Positions 8,648 through 17,342 are shown, counted from the first letter of the stretch. The stretch: DNA of 64,000 nucleotides from an uncultured Pelagibacteraceae bacterium (GCA_902635845.1 CACPPK010000001.1:1-64000), one strand, 5' to 3'. Program-made: numbers and translations. The notes: generated from the letters alone by a model not told the origin.

Positions 8648-9175
8648 ATGAACTTAAAAGATTATATTCGATCAATTCCAGATTATCCAAAAAAAGGTAT
8701 TTTATTTAGAGATATAACCACACTGATTAAAGACGAAAATGCATTTGAAGAAACGATTAATCAAATAATAGAGAGATCAAAAAAATACAATTTTACAAAA
8801 ATTGCAGCTATAGAATCCAGGGGTTTTGTATTTGCTTCAGCTGTTTCCTTTGTTCTTAAAAAACCATTTATTATGCTTAGAAAAAAGAACAAATTACCAG
8901 CAGATGTTCACTCAGTAGATTTTGAGCTAGAATATGGAACAGCAACAATAGAAGTGCATAAAGATTCCATAAATAAAAAAGATGAAGTTTTAATAATAGA
9001 TGATCTTATTGCAACCGGAGGTACTGCTGAAGCAGCAGCAAAATTAGTTGAAATTTCTAATGGTAAAGTTGCAGCTTTTATATTTGTAATAAACCTCTTT
9101 GATCTAGGCGGATCAGATAATTTAGTCAAAAATAATTATAAAGTTGAGAATTTAATTGAATTTCCAGGACATTAA
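8648..9175 (+). CDS. apt: Adenine phosphoribosyltransferase
   Basis: The 175-residue protein is a complete Apt. It begins with YIRSIPDYPKKGILFRDIT, has the flexible-loop segment RKKNKLPADV, and the PRPP-binding signature EVLIIDDLIATGGTAEA (about 113-129). It makes AMP from adenine and PRPP. Placed divergently next to mtnP, it would recover the adenine released from methylthioadenosine. Only 41 bases separate the two starts, so the two promoters must overlap or lie close together. Confidence 0.95.
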   Translation: MNLKDYIRSIPDYPKKGILFRDITTLIKDENAFEETINQIIERSKKYNFTKIAAIESRGFVFASAVSFVLKKPFIMLRKKNKLPADVHSVDFELEYGTATIEVHKDSINKKDEVLIIDDLIATGGTAEAAAKLVEISNGKVAAFIFVINLFDLGGSDNLVKNNYKVENLIEFPGH

Positions 9176-9188
9176 GAAGTCAAAAAAC

Positions 9189-9197
9189 TTATCCACA
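9189..9197 (+). promoter_or_regulatory. Isolated DnaA-box match in the apt-guaC gap
   Basis: TTATCCACA matches the DnaA-box consensus TTATNCACA exactly. It lies in the 71-base gap upstream of guaC. There is only one copy and no origin-type gene context, so a replication origin is not supported; a regulatory role or chance are both possible. Confidence 0.35.
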
Positions 9198-9246
9198 GGC
9201 TATATATTGTTTGAAATTAATTTTTATGGTTATAACTTAATTGCTC

Positions 9247-10281
9247 ATGAGAATTGAAGAGGAGTTAAAATTAGATTATTCGGATGTGCTGTTTAGACCT
9301 AAAAGAAGCACATTAAAAAGCCGAAAAGACGTAAATCTTTTACGAACTTACAGATTCAAATATAGCAAAAACGAATGGTCTGGTATTCCAATTATGGCAG
9401 CAAATATGGATGGAGTTGGTGAGTTGGGTGTTGCTGAAAAATTAAATGAATACGGAATGATCACCTCTTTAACAAAACAACATGATGTCAAAAAAATTAA
9501 ACAGAATAAAAATATTAAAAAATTATACCCCAATATTGCTCTAAGTGTTGGTATAAAAAAAGAAGATTTTCAAAATTTAGATAAGGTTTTAAAAGAATTT
9601 AATTTTTTTAAATTTATTTGTATTGATGTTGCAAATGGATATACAGAACATTTTACTAATTTTATTAAATCTGTAAGAGATAAATATCCTACGAAAACAA
9701 TCATAGCTGGTAACGTAGTAACAGCTGATATGACACAAGAATTAGTTTTAAGTGGAGCAGATATTGTAAAAGTTGGGATTGGGCCTGGAAGTGTTTGTAC
9801 GACAAGAATTCAAACTGGTGTTGGTTATCCTCAATTGAGCGCAGTAATCGAGTGTGCTGATGCAGCTCACGGTCTTGGAGCACATGTGATAGCTGATGGT
9901 GGATGTACATGTCCCGGTGATGTTGCCAAAGGCTTTGGGGGTGGAGCAGATTTTGTAATGCTTGGAGGTATGCTTGCTGGACATGATGAAGGTAATGGTA
10001 AAATTGTTAAAGTTAATGGTGAAAAATATATAGAATTCTATGGATCAAGTTCAGAAGTCGCTAACAAAAAACATTATGGTGGTCTATCAAATTATCGAAG
10101 TAGTGAAGGAAGAAAAGTGCGGGTAAAATATAGAGGAAAAATAAACGATACAATTTTAAATATCCTTGGTGGTGTAAGAAGTAGTTGTACTTATGTTGGT
10201 GCTCCTTCACTCAAACAACTAAGTAAATGTACAACATTTGTAAGGGTATCCAATCAGTTTAATGATAGTTTAATAAAATAA
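9247..10281 (+). CDS. guaC: GMP reductase
   Basis: The 344-residue protein is a GuaC of the IMPDH/GMPR barrel family. It has the family N-terminus MRIEEELKLDYSDVLFRPKR, MAANMDGVG, the catalytic cysteine in GIGPGSVCTTR (Cys184) and the GMPR-specific GGCTCPGDVAKGFGGG. There is no CBS insert, unlike IMP dehydrogenase. It reduces GMP to IMP with NADPH. A TTG lies two codons upstream (9241), but the ATG at 9247 matches the usual family start and was chosen. It follows apt by 71 bases and ends 1 base from the convergent phosphoribosyltransferase gene. Confidence 0.92.
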   Translation: MRIEEELKLDYSDVLFRPKRSTLKSRKDVNLLRTYRFKYSKNEWSGIPIMAANMDGVGELGVAEKLNEYGMITSLTKQHDVKKIKQNKNIKKLYPNIALSVGIKKEDFQNLDKVLKEFNFFKFICIDVANGYTEHFTNFIKSVRDKYPTKTIIAGNVVTADMTQELVLSGADIVKVGIGPGSVCTTRIQTGVGYPQLSAVIECADAAHGLGAHVIADGGCTCPGDVAKGFGGGADFVMLGGMLAGHDEGNGKIVKVNGEKYIEFYGSSSEVANKKHYGGLSNYRSSEGRKVRVKYRGKINDTILNILGGVRSSCTYVGAPSLKQLSKCTTFVRVSNQFNDSLIK

Positions 10282-10282
10282 T

Positions 10283-10801
10283 TTATTTTTCAAACTCAAA
10301 ATCTTTTATATTTGTGGTTTCATATTTCTCAAAAGGCATATGTATCCATGGAGAGTCCTCTAAATATTCAACACAATAATCAGGTTTAAATTTTGAAGTT
10401 GATTTATGCCATATTACAGCTGTCTTTATTTTTTCATCCAAATAAAATCCATAAAAATGCTCCAACCATTTAATACTTTTAGTTAAAGTTTTTCCAGAAT
10501 CTGCTAAATCATCAACCAATAAAACATGTGAACCTAAGTTTGGAGTGGTTTTTGCTAAATCTCTTGAAAAAGTAAATTGTCCTTGTTGATTTTTAATATC
10601 ATCACTATCTCCATGATAAGATTCTACAGATAAGATCGCCAAAGGAATATTGAAAAGTCTACTAAAAACATCTCCTACTCTTAATCCACCTTTTGCAATA
10701 CAAATAATTTGATTAAATTTTAAATTATCTAAATGAACTTTTTTAGCTAATTGCTCTATCTTTTTATGATAATCTTCCCAAGTTATATAAATATCTTTCA
10801 T
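10283..10801 (-). CDS. Purine (xanthine/guanine-type) phosphoribosyltransferase
   Basis: The 172-residue protein is a type I phosphoribosyltransferase. The PRPP motif is HVLLVDDLADSGKTL (92-106), preceded by the PPi loop region CIAKGGLRVGD. Size and motifs resemble bacterial Gpt-type enzymes that turn guanine, xanthine or hypoxanthine into the nucleotide. The base specificity is inferred only from similarity. Its position facing guaC fits purine salvage. It lies 6 bases from the tRNA gene on the same strand. Confidence 0.8.
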   Translation of the reverse strand: MKDIYITWEDYHKKIEQLAKKVHLDNLKFNQIICIAKGGLRVGDVFSRLFNIPLAILSVESYHGDSDDIKNQQGQFTFSRDLAKTTPNLGSHVLLVDDLADSGKTLTKSIKWLEHFYGFYLDEKIKTAVIWHKSTSKFKPDYCVEYLEDSPWIHMPFEKYETTNIKDFEFEK

Positions 10802-10807
10802 AATTTA

Positions 10808-10884
10808 TGGTAGCGGGAAGTGGGATCGAACCACTGACCTCGGGCTTATGAGTCCCGCGCTCTAACCAACTGAGCTACCCCGCC
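10808..10884 (-). tRNA. tRNA-Met (anticodon CAU), CCA encoded
   Basis: The minus strand folds into a standard cloverleaf. The acceptor is GGCGGGG / TCCCGCT with G-U pairs at both ends, the D-arm is GCTC...GAGC, the anticodon loop is CTCATAA with anticodon CAT, and the T-arm is AGTGG-TTCGATC-CCACT. The discriminator A is followed by an encoded CCA (10808-10810). The acceptor is not an initiator type in position or pairing. An elongator Met is favoured over tRNA-Ile(CAU), but the two cannot be fully separated by eye. Confidence 0.88.
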
Positions 10885-10952
10885 TTAATTGATAAATGAT
10901 TTATAATATAAATCTTTTTTGTTTCAATAAACTTTTTAAAACAAATTCTAAA

Positions 10953-11162
10953 CTAAATGATAAAATAAACTGCTAATAAACAAACTGAACAAGCTAAAAT
11001 AATTGAAAAAACAATTCTTTTTGTTAATGTTTTTTTTTGGTCTAATCTAACCCTATTTAGTAAAATATTTACATCGGTAGTTTTAATCTTATCTATTCCA
11101 AAATCTTTCGTTGAAGTATTGGTGGGACTAAATAATTGAGAGTCTATATCTTTTTTTTTCAC
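10953..11162 (-). CDS. Small single-membrane-span protein of unknown function
   Basis: This 69-residue protein has a polar N-terminal half and one C-terminal hydrophobic helix (RIVFSIILACSVCLLAVYF), a tail-anchored layout. It resembles the 65-residue protein at 26852-27049: both have a V-N/D-I/V-L-x-x-R segment, then a KK-rich linker, then KR before the membrane helix. I do not recognise a named family. It stands alone between the tRNA and the dimethylglycine-dehydrogenase-like gene. The ORF is supported by its amino-acid pattern and this apparent paralogue rather than by a known domain. Confidence 0.6.
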   Translation of the reverse strand: MKKKDIDSQLFSPTNTSTKDFGIDKIKTTDVNILLNRVRLDQKKTLTKRIVFSIILACSVCLLAVYFII

Positions 11163-11211
11163 ATCTTATTAAACCAGTTAATAAGCTTTAATACAATAAA
11201 ATTAGATAAAA

Positions 11212-13656
11212 CTAGGTTCTTCTAAAATCTTTTGTATTAAGTGGTTTTGAAAGGATTTCTGCTGGATGTTTGATCTTCTCAACTTCTATAAATAAATCTT
11301 TATCTTTGAGTGTTTCTATTGTGTTTCCTGAATTAACATAGCCAAATGATAAATTTTTATCAAAGCAGAACGAATAATTTCCTGAAGTTGTTCTTCCAAT
11401 GATTTTATCATTTAAATAAATAGGTTCTTCATGTAACAACAATGGTTTACCAGGTTTACTATCTTTTATAGTAAACATCATCATTGTTTTATCTAATGGT
11501 TTATCTTTAATTTTTAACACAGCATCTTTACCAATAAAATTAACATTTTTTTTATAGCTAATTGTAAACTCTAAACCTGCTTGGTACTGATTTTCCTCTG
11601 GAGAAATATCATGACCCCAATGCATAAATCCACTTTCCATTCGCATTATGTCCATCGCATGCATTCCACAATGAGATAAATCAAAATTTTTACCCTCTTC
11701 AATTAAAATTTTATATAATTTTAAGGCGTATTCTTTATCGACATATAATTCAAACCCAAGTTCACCAACATAAGATATTCTTTGCGCCCAAACTTTTATA
11801 TTATTTATTATAACATTTTTACCTGTGCCAAATTTAAAATTTTCAGAACTAAAATCACCACTACTTATCTTTTGAATCATATTTCTACTTTTAGGACCAA
11901 ACAAACCAAGACAACAAATAGTTTCCGTTACGTCAATAAGTTCAACTTCATCAGATAAATATTTGAGAATATGATATTTATCTCTTTCTCTTGTTGCTGC
12001 CGAACTAACTATTCTAAAATAATTTTTATCAATACAAACAACTGTTAAGTCTGTTTCGATGCCACCATCCTCATTAAGCATATGGGTATAAGTTGATTTG
12101 CCGATTTCATTTTTAATATTAGCTGTACAAATTTTTTGTAAATCACTATGAGTTTTTTCACCTTTTAAATCAAATTTTGAAAAAGTTGAAAAATCAAAGA
12201 GACCTACATTTTTTCTAGCATTTATTGTTTCATGTTTTACAGATGGATACCAATTTTGATAATTAAAACTATAATTATACTTTGGTTCTTCTCCATTTAA
12301 AGAATACCACATAGGTCTTTCAAAACCTCCAGCAACTCCAAAACATGCACCTGCTTTTTTTAATTCATCATGATAAGGTAATAATTTTTCATTTCTTGAA
12401 GTTTTGTGTTGTTTGTATGGCCAGTGCATACTATACAAATCTCCTAAAGTTTCGGTTACCCGTTCCATAATGAATTTTTTGGATGAGTGAAATTTCTGAA
12501 ATCTTTTTATATCTAGAGAAAATAAATCTTCATTTATATGTCCATTAACAATCCATTCTGCAGTTACTCTTCCCGCTCCCCCAGAACTTGCTATTCCGAT
12601 ACTGTTAAAACCACAACATGTATATAAATTTTTTATCTCTGGAGTTTCTCCTAACAAATACTGAGTGTCAGGCGTAAATGACTCAGGACCTGAAAAAAAT
12701 TTTCTTATACCTGCGTTTTCTAACATTGGTAGCCTATGAAAAGATTTTTCTAGGTAAGGTTCAAAGTGATCAAAATCATCAGGAAATTCTCCAAAAGAAA
12801 AATCATCCGGAACTCTGCCGCTATCTTTAAAAGCAGGTTTTGCATTTGGTTCAAAAATTCCAACTAACATTTTTCCAGCATCTTCTTTTAAATAAAGACA
12901 AGCATTGTAATCCCTTAAAACAGGTAGGTCTTTTGGTAGATCTTTCATTGGTTCTGTAATTACATAAAAATGCTCATTAGGATATAGTGGAACACTAACA
13001 TCAATATCTTCTCCAATTTGTCTAGACCACATTCCTGAGGCTAAAACAATATATTCACAATCAATTTTACCTTGATTAGTTTCAACGCCACATATACGTT
13101 TATTTTTTACTAATATTTTTTTTACCGGTGACTTCTCAAATATTTGAACACCCAGCATTTTAGCAGCTTTAGCTAATACATTTGTAACACCTACTGGATC
13201 TGCCTGACCATCTTTAGGCATATAAACACCACCAACTAAATCCTCATTTTTTACTACTGGATATAGTTCTTTTATTCTTTCTTTGTTTAAAACTTCTACT
13301 TCAACATTGGATAATTGTGCTGTTGTAGCTTGTCTTAATAATTCTTGCATTCTTTCTTTGGAAGAAGCTACTGTTATTGCTCCGTTTTGTTTAAGACCAG
13401 TAGACAATCCTGTTGTATTTTCAAGTTCTTTGTAAAGATCTAAAGAATATTTTCGTAATTTAGTAATTGTAGAAGTTGCTCCCAATTGTCCTATTAGTCC
13501 TGCTGCATGCCAGGTTGTACCAGATGTTAATTGATCTCTTTCTAATAAAACAACATCTTTCCAACCAAATCTTGCTAAATGGTAGGCACAAGAGGTACCA
13601 GCTACTCCACCCCCTATTACAACTACCTTTGTGCTTGAAGGATAGTTTTTTTTCAT
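11212..13656 (-). CDS. FAD-dependent dimethylglycine/sarcosine dehydrogenase-like protein with GcvT domain
   Basis: The 814-residue protein has a DAO-type FAD domain (VVVIGGGVAGTSCAYHLA, residues 11-28) with SGTTWHAAG, whose His50 corresponds to the covalent flavin site of dimethylglycine dehydrogenase. An FAO_M linker region and a C-terminal aminomethyltransferase (GcvT-like) domain from about residue 425 follow. Such enzymes remove an N-methyl group and pass it to tetrahydrofolate. The gene lies 2 bases after ald and is operonic with the omega-aminotransferase. The substrate could be dimethylglycine, sarcosine or, from the taurine context, N-methyltaurine; the last is inference. Confidence 0.88.
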   Translation of the reverse strand: MKKNYPSSTKVVVIGGGVAGTSCAYHLARFGWKDVVLLERDQLTSGTTWHAAGLIGQLGATSTITKLRKYSLDLYKELENTTGLSTGLKQNGAITVASSKERMQELLRQATTAQLSNVEVEVLNKERIKELYPVVKNEDLVGGVYMPKDGQADPVGVTNVLAKAAKMLGVQIFEKSPVKKILVKNKRICGVETNQGKIDCEYIVLASGMWSRQIGEDIDVSVPLYPNEHFYVITEPMKDLPKDLPVLRDYNACLYLKEDAGKMLVGIFEPNAKPAFKDSGRVPDDFSFGEFPDDFDHFEPYLEKSFHRLPMLENAGIRKFFSGPESFTPDTQYLLGETPEIKNLYTCCGFNSIGIASSGGAGRVTAEWIVNGHINEDLFSLDIKRFQKFHSSKKFIMERVTETLGDLYSMHWPYKQHKTSRNEKLLPYHDELKKAGACFGVAGGFERPMWYSLNGEEPKYNYSFNYQNWYPSVKHETINARKNVGLFDFSTFSKFDLKGEKTHSDLQKICTANIKNEIGKSTYTHMLNEDGGIETDLTVVCIDKNYFRIVSSAATRERDKYHILKYLSDEVELIDVTETICCLGLFGPKSRNMIQKISSGDFSSENFKFGTGKNVIINNIKVWAQRISYVGELGFELYVDKEYALKLYKILIEEGKNFDLSHCGMHAMDIMRMESGFMHWGHDISPEENQYQAGLEFTISYKKNVNFIGKDAVLKIKDKPLDKTMMMFTIKDSKPGKPLLLHEEPIYLNDKIIGRTTSGNYSFCFDKNLSFGYVNSGNTIETLKDKDLFIEVEKIKHPAEILSKPLNTKDFRRT

Positions 13657-13658
13657 TT

Positions 13659-14777
13659 CTAATGTTTGATAGCTTCTCCAGGTTCTATAAATTTATGTCC
13701 AAAAACATCTGCAACAGCTTTGTAAGTCACTTGACCTTTATGAACATTTAACCCTGCTAAAAAATTTTTATCTTCACTGAGTGCTTTTTGATAACCTTTA
13801 TTTGCTAGTTTTACTAAATAAGGTAGAGTTGCCTGATTTAATGCAAATGTAGAAGTTCTTGGAACTCCACCTGGCATATTCGCAACACAGTAATGAACCA
13901 CATCGTCAACAATGTAAGTTGGATCTCCATGTGTCGTGGGTTTACTTGTTTCAACACATCCACCTTGATCAATTGCAACATCAACAATCACTGAACCTCT
14001 TTTCATTAATTTCAACATATCTTTAGTTATTAGTTTTGGAGCTTCCGCACCTGGTATTAATACACCTCCGACCAAAAGATCTGCCTCTGCAACTAATTTA
14101 TTTAAATCAACTTTATCACTTTGTTCAGGTATAATTTTATCACCAAACATTTCTACAAGTTGTTTTAATCTTGCTTCTGATTTATCAACAATATGAACTT
14201 TCGCTTGCATACCAGTTGCAATTGTCGCTGCGTTCTCCCCAACTACCCCACCTCCTAGAATTAATACATTAGCTGGTTCACCTCCTGGTGCTCCTCCTAA
14301 TAATACTCCTCTGCCTTTTTGGTTTTTTTCTAAACAATGAGCACCAGCTTGTACTGACATTCTGCCTGCAACAGCGCTCATAGGTGCAAGTAAAGGGAGC
14401 CTTCCGTTATTATCTGTTACTGTTTCATAAGCTATATTAATACTTTTAGATTTTATTAATCCCTCGGTTAATTCTTTTGCTGCAGCTAAATGAAGATAAG
14501 TATATACGATTTGATTTTCTCTAATCATATCAACTTCTATTTTTTGAGGTTCTTTTACTTTAACAATTATTTCTGCATCATTAAAAATGTCAGCTGCACT
14601 ATCAACAATTTTAGCTCCAGCTTTTAAATATTGATCATTTTCAAAACCAGCTTCAAATCCACCATTATTTTCTACTAAAACCTTATGACCCTCTGAAACT
14701 AAAGTTTTAACACTATCAGGTGTTAAACCAATTCTATTTTCTTGTGGTTTTATTTCTTTAGGAACTCCAATTTTCAT
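13659..14777 (-). CDS. ald: Alanine dehydrogenase
   Basis: The 372-residue protein is a complete L-alanine dehydrogenase. It has MKIGVPKEIKPQENRIGLTP with Arg15, the catalytic Lys75 (KVKEPQ) and His96 (YTYLHLAA), and a Rossmann loop VLILGGGVVGENAA. It oxidises alanine to pyruvate and ammonia with NAD. Nine bases upstream is an omega-amino-acid:pyruvate aminotransferase. The pair regenerates pyruvate as amino acceptor, a known arrangement in taurine deamination (Tpa plus Ald). Confidence 0.95.
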   Translation of the reverse strand: MKIGVPKEIKPQENRIGLTPDSVKTLVSEGHKVLVENNGGFEAGFENDQYLKAGAKIVDSAADIFNDAEIIVKVKEPQKIEVDMIRENQIVYTYLHLAAAKELTEGLIKSKSINIAYETVTDNNGRLPLLAPMSAVAGRMSVQAGAHCLEKNQKGRGVLLGGAPGGEPANVLILGGGVVGENAATIATGMQAKVHIVDKSEARLKQLVEMFGDKIIPEQSDKVDLNKLVAEADLLVGGVLIPGAEAPKLITKDMLKLMKRGSVIVDVAIDQGGCVETSKPTTHGDPTYIVDDVVHYCVANMPGGVPRTSTFALNQATLPYLVKLANKGYQKALSEDKNFLAGLNVHKGQVTYKAVADVFGHKFIEPGEAIKH

Positions 14778-14786
14778 AAACGAAAA

Positions 14787-16133
14787 TTAATTCTTTTTAC
14801 TTTTTGCGTAATTTGTTATTCCTGTTCGAAGTTTTTCAATTATCTCATCAATATGTTTTTTTTCACAAATAAACATTGGAGCAATGATCAAACAATCACC
14901 AGTTGCTTTGAAATTTACTCCTGCTTCATAGCAATGTTTGAAACAAGTTAATCCTGCTGCACCTGGTTTTTTATCCATAACAATATCAATACCACCCATC
15001 ATTCCATATCCTCTAATGTTATCGACAACATCAATATCTTTTAAAGACATTAAACCTTCTTGGAAATAAGGTGCTAAATTTTTTGCTCTATTAAAAATAT
15101 CATCCTTTTCAATAATATCCTGTACAGCTAAACCAGCAGCTACTGAAATTGGTATTCCAGAATAAGTATAACCATGAAACAATTCGATTGTTCCTTTAGG
15201 AGCATTTTCTGCAATTGCATCATAAATATCTTCTTTACAAGCAACTACTCCCATTGGACTAATACCATTTGTAGTAGCTTTTGCCATTGTCATCATATCT
15301 GGAGTTACACCATACTCCTGTGCTGCAAATGGAGATCCGGTTCTTCCCCATCCAGTAATTACTTCATCAAAAATTAAAAGTATTCCATGTTTATCGCAAA
15401 TCTCTCTTAATCTTTGTAAATATCCTTTAGGTGGAACTAATGTGCCGGTTGATCCTGCAATAGGTTCAACAATACAAGCTGCTATATTTTCAGCTCCAAA
15501 GTTCATACAAATTCTTTCTAAATCTTCTGCTAACTCTACACCTGTTTCTGGTTGACCACTTACAAATTTATGTTCTGGTAAATGTGTATGCCTCATATGG
15601 ACAACACCTGGCATTAAAACACTTGCAAAAGTTTTTACGTTATTAACCATACCTCCAACAGAAGTCGCACCAATGTTCATTCCATGGTAACCTCTTTCTC
15701 TACCAACAAATCTAAATCTTTGACTATCTCCTCGTGCTCTATGGTATGCTATTGCAATTTTAATTGCAGTCTCAACAGCTGTTGAACCACAAATAGTGTA
15801 AAACATTCTATTTAAGTTTCCTGGAGTATGTTTTGAAATTCTAGTCGCCAACTCAAATGATCCACCAAAACCTTGTTGGAAAGGTTGACAATAATCTAAA
15901 GTTTTTAATTGATTTGTTATTGCTTCAATTATTTCTTCTCTACCATGTCCTAAAGGATTACAAAACAGTCCTGAGCTTGCATCAATTTGAGTTTGACCTT
16001 GATGGTTTTTTAAATACACACCCTTAGCTTCAACAATTAATCTTGGGTTTTCTTTAAAATCTTTGTTAGATGTAAATGGCATCCAATGCTCATTTAAAGA
16101 ATTTGGAATTGATGTTTTATTTTGTGTGCTCAT
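14787..16133 (-). CDS. Omega-amino-acid:pyruvate aminotransferase (taurine or beta-alanine type)
   Basis: The 448-residue class III PLP aminotransferase shows EHWMPFTSNKDFK, ASSGLFCNPLGHGREEI, the PLP aspartate in FDEVITGWGRTG (Asp256) and the PLP lysine in MAKATTNGISPMG (Lys285). The N-terminal segment resembles beta-alanine:pyruvate aminotransferases. Taurine:pyruvate aminotransferases are close relatives. Being divergent from tauABC and upstream of ald, it most plausibly converts taurine to sulfoacetaldehyde and pyruvate to alanine. No xsc is in the window to take sulfoacetaldehyde onward. Confidence 0.88.
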   Translation of the reverse strand: MSTQNKTSIPNSLNEHWMPFTSNKDFKENPRLIVEAKGVYLKNHQGQTQIDASSGLFCNPLGHGREEIIEAITNQLKTLDYCQPFQQGFGGSFELATRISKHTPGNLNRMFYTICGSTAVETAIKIAIAYHRARGDSQRFRFVGRERGYHGMNIGATSVGGMVNNVKTFASVLMPGVVHMRHTHLPEHKFVSGQPETGVELAEDLERICMNFGAENIAACIVEPIAGSTGTLVPPKGYLQRLREICDKHGILLIFDEVITGWGRTGSPFAAQEYGVTPDMMTMAKATTNGISPMGVVACKEDIYDAIAENAPKGTIELFHGYTYSGIPISVAAGLAVQDIIEKDDIFNRAKNLAPYFQEGLMSLKDIDVVDNIRGYGMMGGIDIVMDKKPGAAGLTCFKHCYEAGVNFKATGDCLIIAPMFICEKKHIDEIIEKLRTGITNYAKSKKN

Positions 16134-16161
16134 AAAAATTTCTTTCTATAAATTATTTTAA

Positions 16162-16189
16162 TTCAATCTTAAGGCCTCTTTAGACTAAA
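16162..16189. promoter_or_regulatory. Inverted-repeat operator candidate between aminotransferase and tauA
   Basis: Two imperfect half-sites, TTCAATCTTAAG and CTTTAGACTAAA (reverse complement TTTAGTCTAAAG), face each other across 4 bases in the 182-base divergent region. Nearly the same element occurs at 23146-23172, between the TRAP and aldehyde-dehydrogenase operons. Four half-sites agree on about TTTAGTCTNAAG. It is a plausible regulator site serving both directions. Confidence 0.6.
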
Positions 16190-16315
16190 ATAAATGGATT
16201 AACTACCACATTATTGACACAACTAAGGATTGTATAAGTTTCTTTTTTTGTTTTACTTCGGAGACAATTTGAATTTAAATATCCAGAATTTAATTAATTA
16301 AACATAGGGGAATAA

Positions 16316-17257
16316 ATGAAAAAAATACTAAGTTTTATTCTAGGATCTATTTTTGCACTTAACCTATCAATTTCAGTTGCAAATTCAGCTGCAAATGAAG
16401 TTAGAGTTGCATACTTTCTAGAATGGCCAAGCCCAAATTTAGAGGACATGCAGAAAAAGAATTTTGCTAAAGCTCTTGGTGTTCCAGTTAAATGGACAAA
16501 CTTCACTAATGGTGGAGCTATGACTGATGCAATGTTAGCAGGAGATATTGATATTTCTTACTCTCAAGGATTAGTACCTTTTATTAATGCTGTTAAATCA
16601 AACGCACCTATCAAATTAGTTGATATTGCTATGGAATACGGAATGGGTGGAACTACATGTGTTACATCTAATGCTTCTGGAATTACAAAAGCAAACGCTA
16701 CTGAATTAGAAGGTAAAAAAGTTGCTGTTCCATTAGGAACAATGGCTGAATACGTTTTTGATGAAAGTATGAAAGTAGTTGGTGCTGACAGAGGTAAAAT
16801 GGACATCATTCAAATGGACCCTGAAGAAGGTGCTGCCGCATTAGTAAGCGGTGATGTTGTTATGGCATGTTTGTTTGGTGGTAATTCTATCAAAGCTGCA
16901 ACTGCAGTTGGTTCAAGACTTTTAACAGTTCAAGAAGCTAGAGATGCTGGTATTTTAGGTATCGATATTACTTCTGTAACTGACAAGTTTATGAAAGAGA
17001 ATCCAGGAATGTTAAGAACTTTTATTGAAGTAACTCATGAAGCAAATGCTAGATATGCTGCAGGAAAAAGTGATATGAGTGCAATGTCTAAAGCATCTGA
17101 GATGAAAGTTGCAGATATGAAAGATACTTTAAGTGGATTTAAATTCTTAACTCCAGAAGAAACTAAAACATCTATGGAAAGTGGAAATCTGCATAAGTTC
17201 CTAGAAGGAATGGGAACTCCAGGTGGAAATGTAGATACAAGTTTCTTACCTTTATAA
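16316..17257 (+). CDS. tauA: Taurine-type ABC transporter binding protein
   Basis: The 313-residue protein has a signal peptide (MKKILSFILGSIFALNLSIS, cleavage near NSA-AN) and the NMT1/THI5-like fold of TauA/SsuA proteins, with VRVAYFLEWPSPN, LAGDIDISYSQGLVPF and GKKVAVPLGTMAEYVF. It would bind taurine or a related sulfonate in the periplasm. A strong ribosome site (AGGGG) sits before the ATG at 16316. It is divergent from the aminotransferase gene, and a terminator-like hairpin separates it from tauB. Confidence 0.88.
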   Translation: MKKILSFILGSIFALNLSISVANSAANEVRVAYFLEWPSPNLEDMQKKNFAKALGVPVKWTNFTNGGAMTDAMLAGDIDISYSQGLVPFINAVKSNAPIKLVDIAMEYGMGGTTCVTSNASGITKANATELEGKKVAVPLGTMAEYVFDESMKVVGADRGKMDIIQMDPEEGAAALVSGDVVMACLFGGNSIKAATAVGSRLLTVQEARDAGILGIDITSVTDKFMKENPGMLRTFIEVTHEANARYAAGKSDMSAMSKASEMKVADMKDTLSGFKFLTPEETKTSMESGNLHKFLEGMGTPGGNVDTSFLPL

Positions 17258-17279
17258 TTTTAAGGGTTTAAAACTTTTT

Positions 17280-17318
17280 AAATAGGCACTGATTTATAAT
17301 TGGTGCCTATTTTTTTTA
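17280..17318 (+). terminator. Hairpin with T run after tauA
   Basis: A perfect 10-bp stem (AAATAGGCAC / GTGCCTATTT) is followed by a run of T. It lies between tauA and tauB, 31 bases before the tauB start, so it would terminate part of the transcripts and leave tauA in excess over tauBC. Confidence 0.8.
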
Positions 17319-17342
17319 TAAAATTTTTAATATAAGGCACTT

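Noticed and set aside
9176-9246. Replication origin at the DnaA-box match
   Set aside because: A single box, no cluster, no AT-unwinding array beyond background, and no origin-associated genes nearby.
9701-9984. Two overlapping minus-strand frames inside guaC
   Set aside because: Cys/His/Ser-rich translations typical of antisense to a conserved barrel protein; guaC is intact across the region.
10808-10884. tRNA-Ile with CAU anticodon (lysidine-modified)
   Set aside because: The G1-U72-type acceptor and loop look more like elongator tRNA-Met, but this is not excluded.
16201-16240. Promoter TTGACA...TATAAG upstream of tauA
   Set aside because: The spacing between the two boxes is only 13 bases, too short for a standard sigma-70 promoter.
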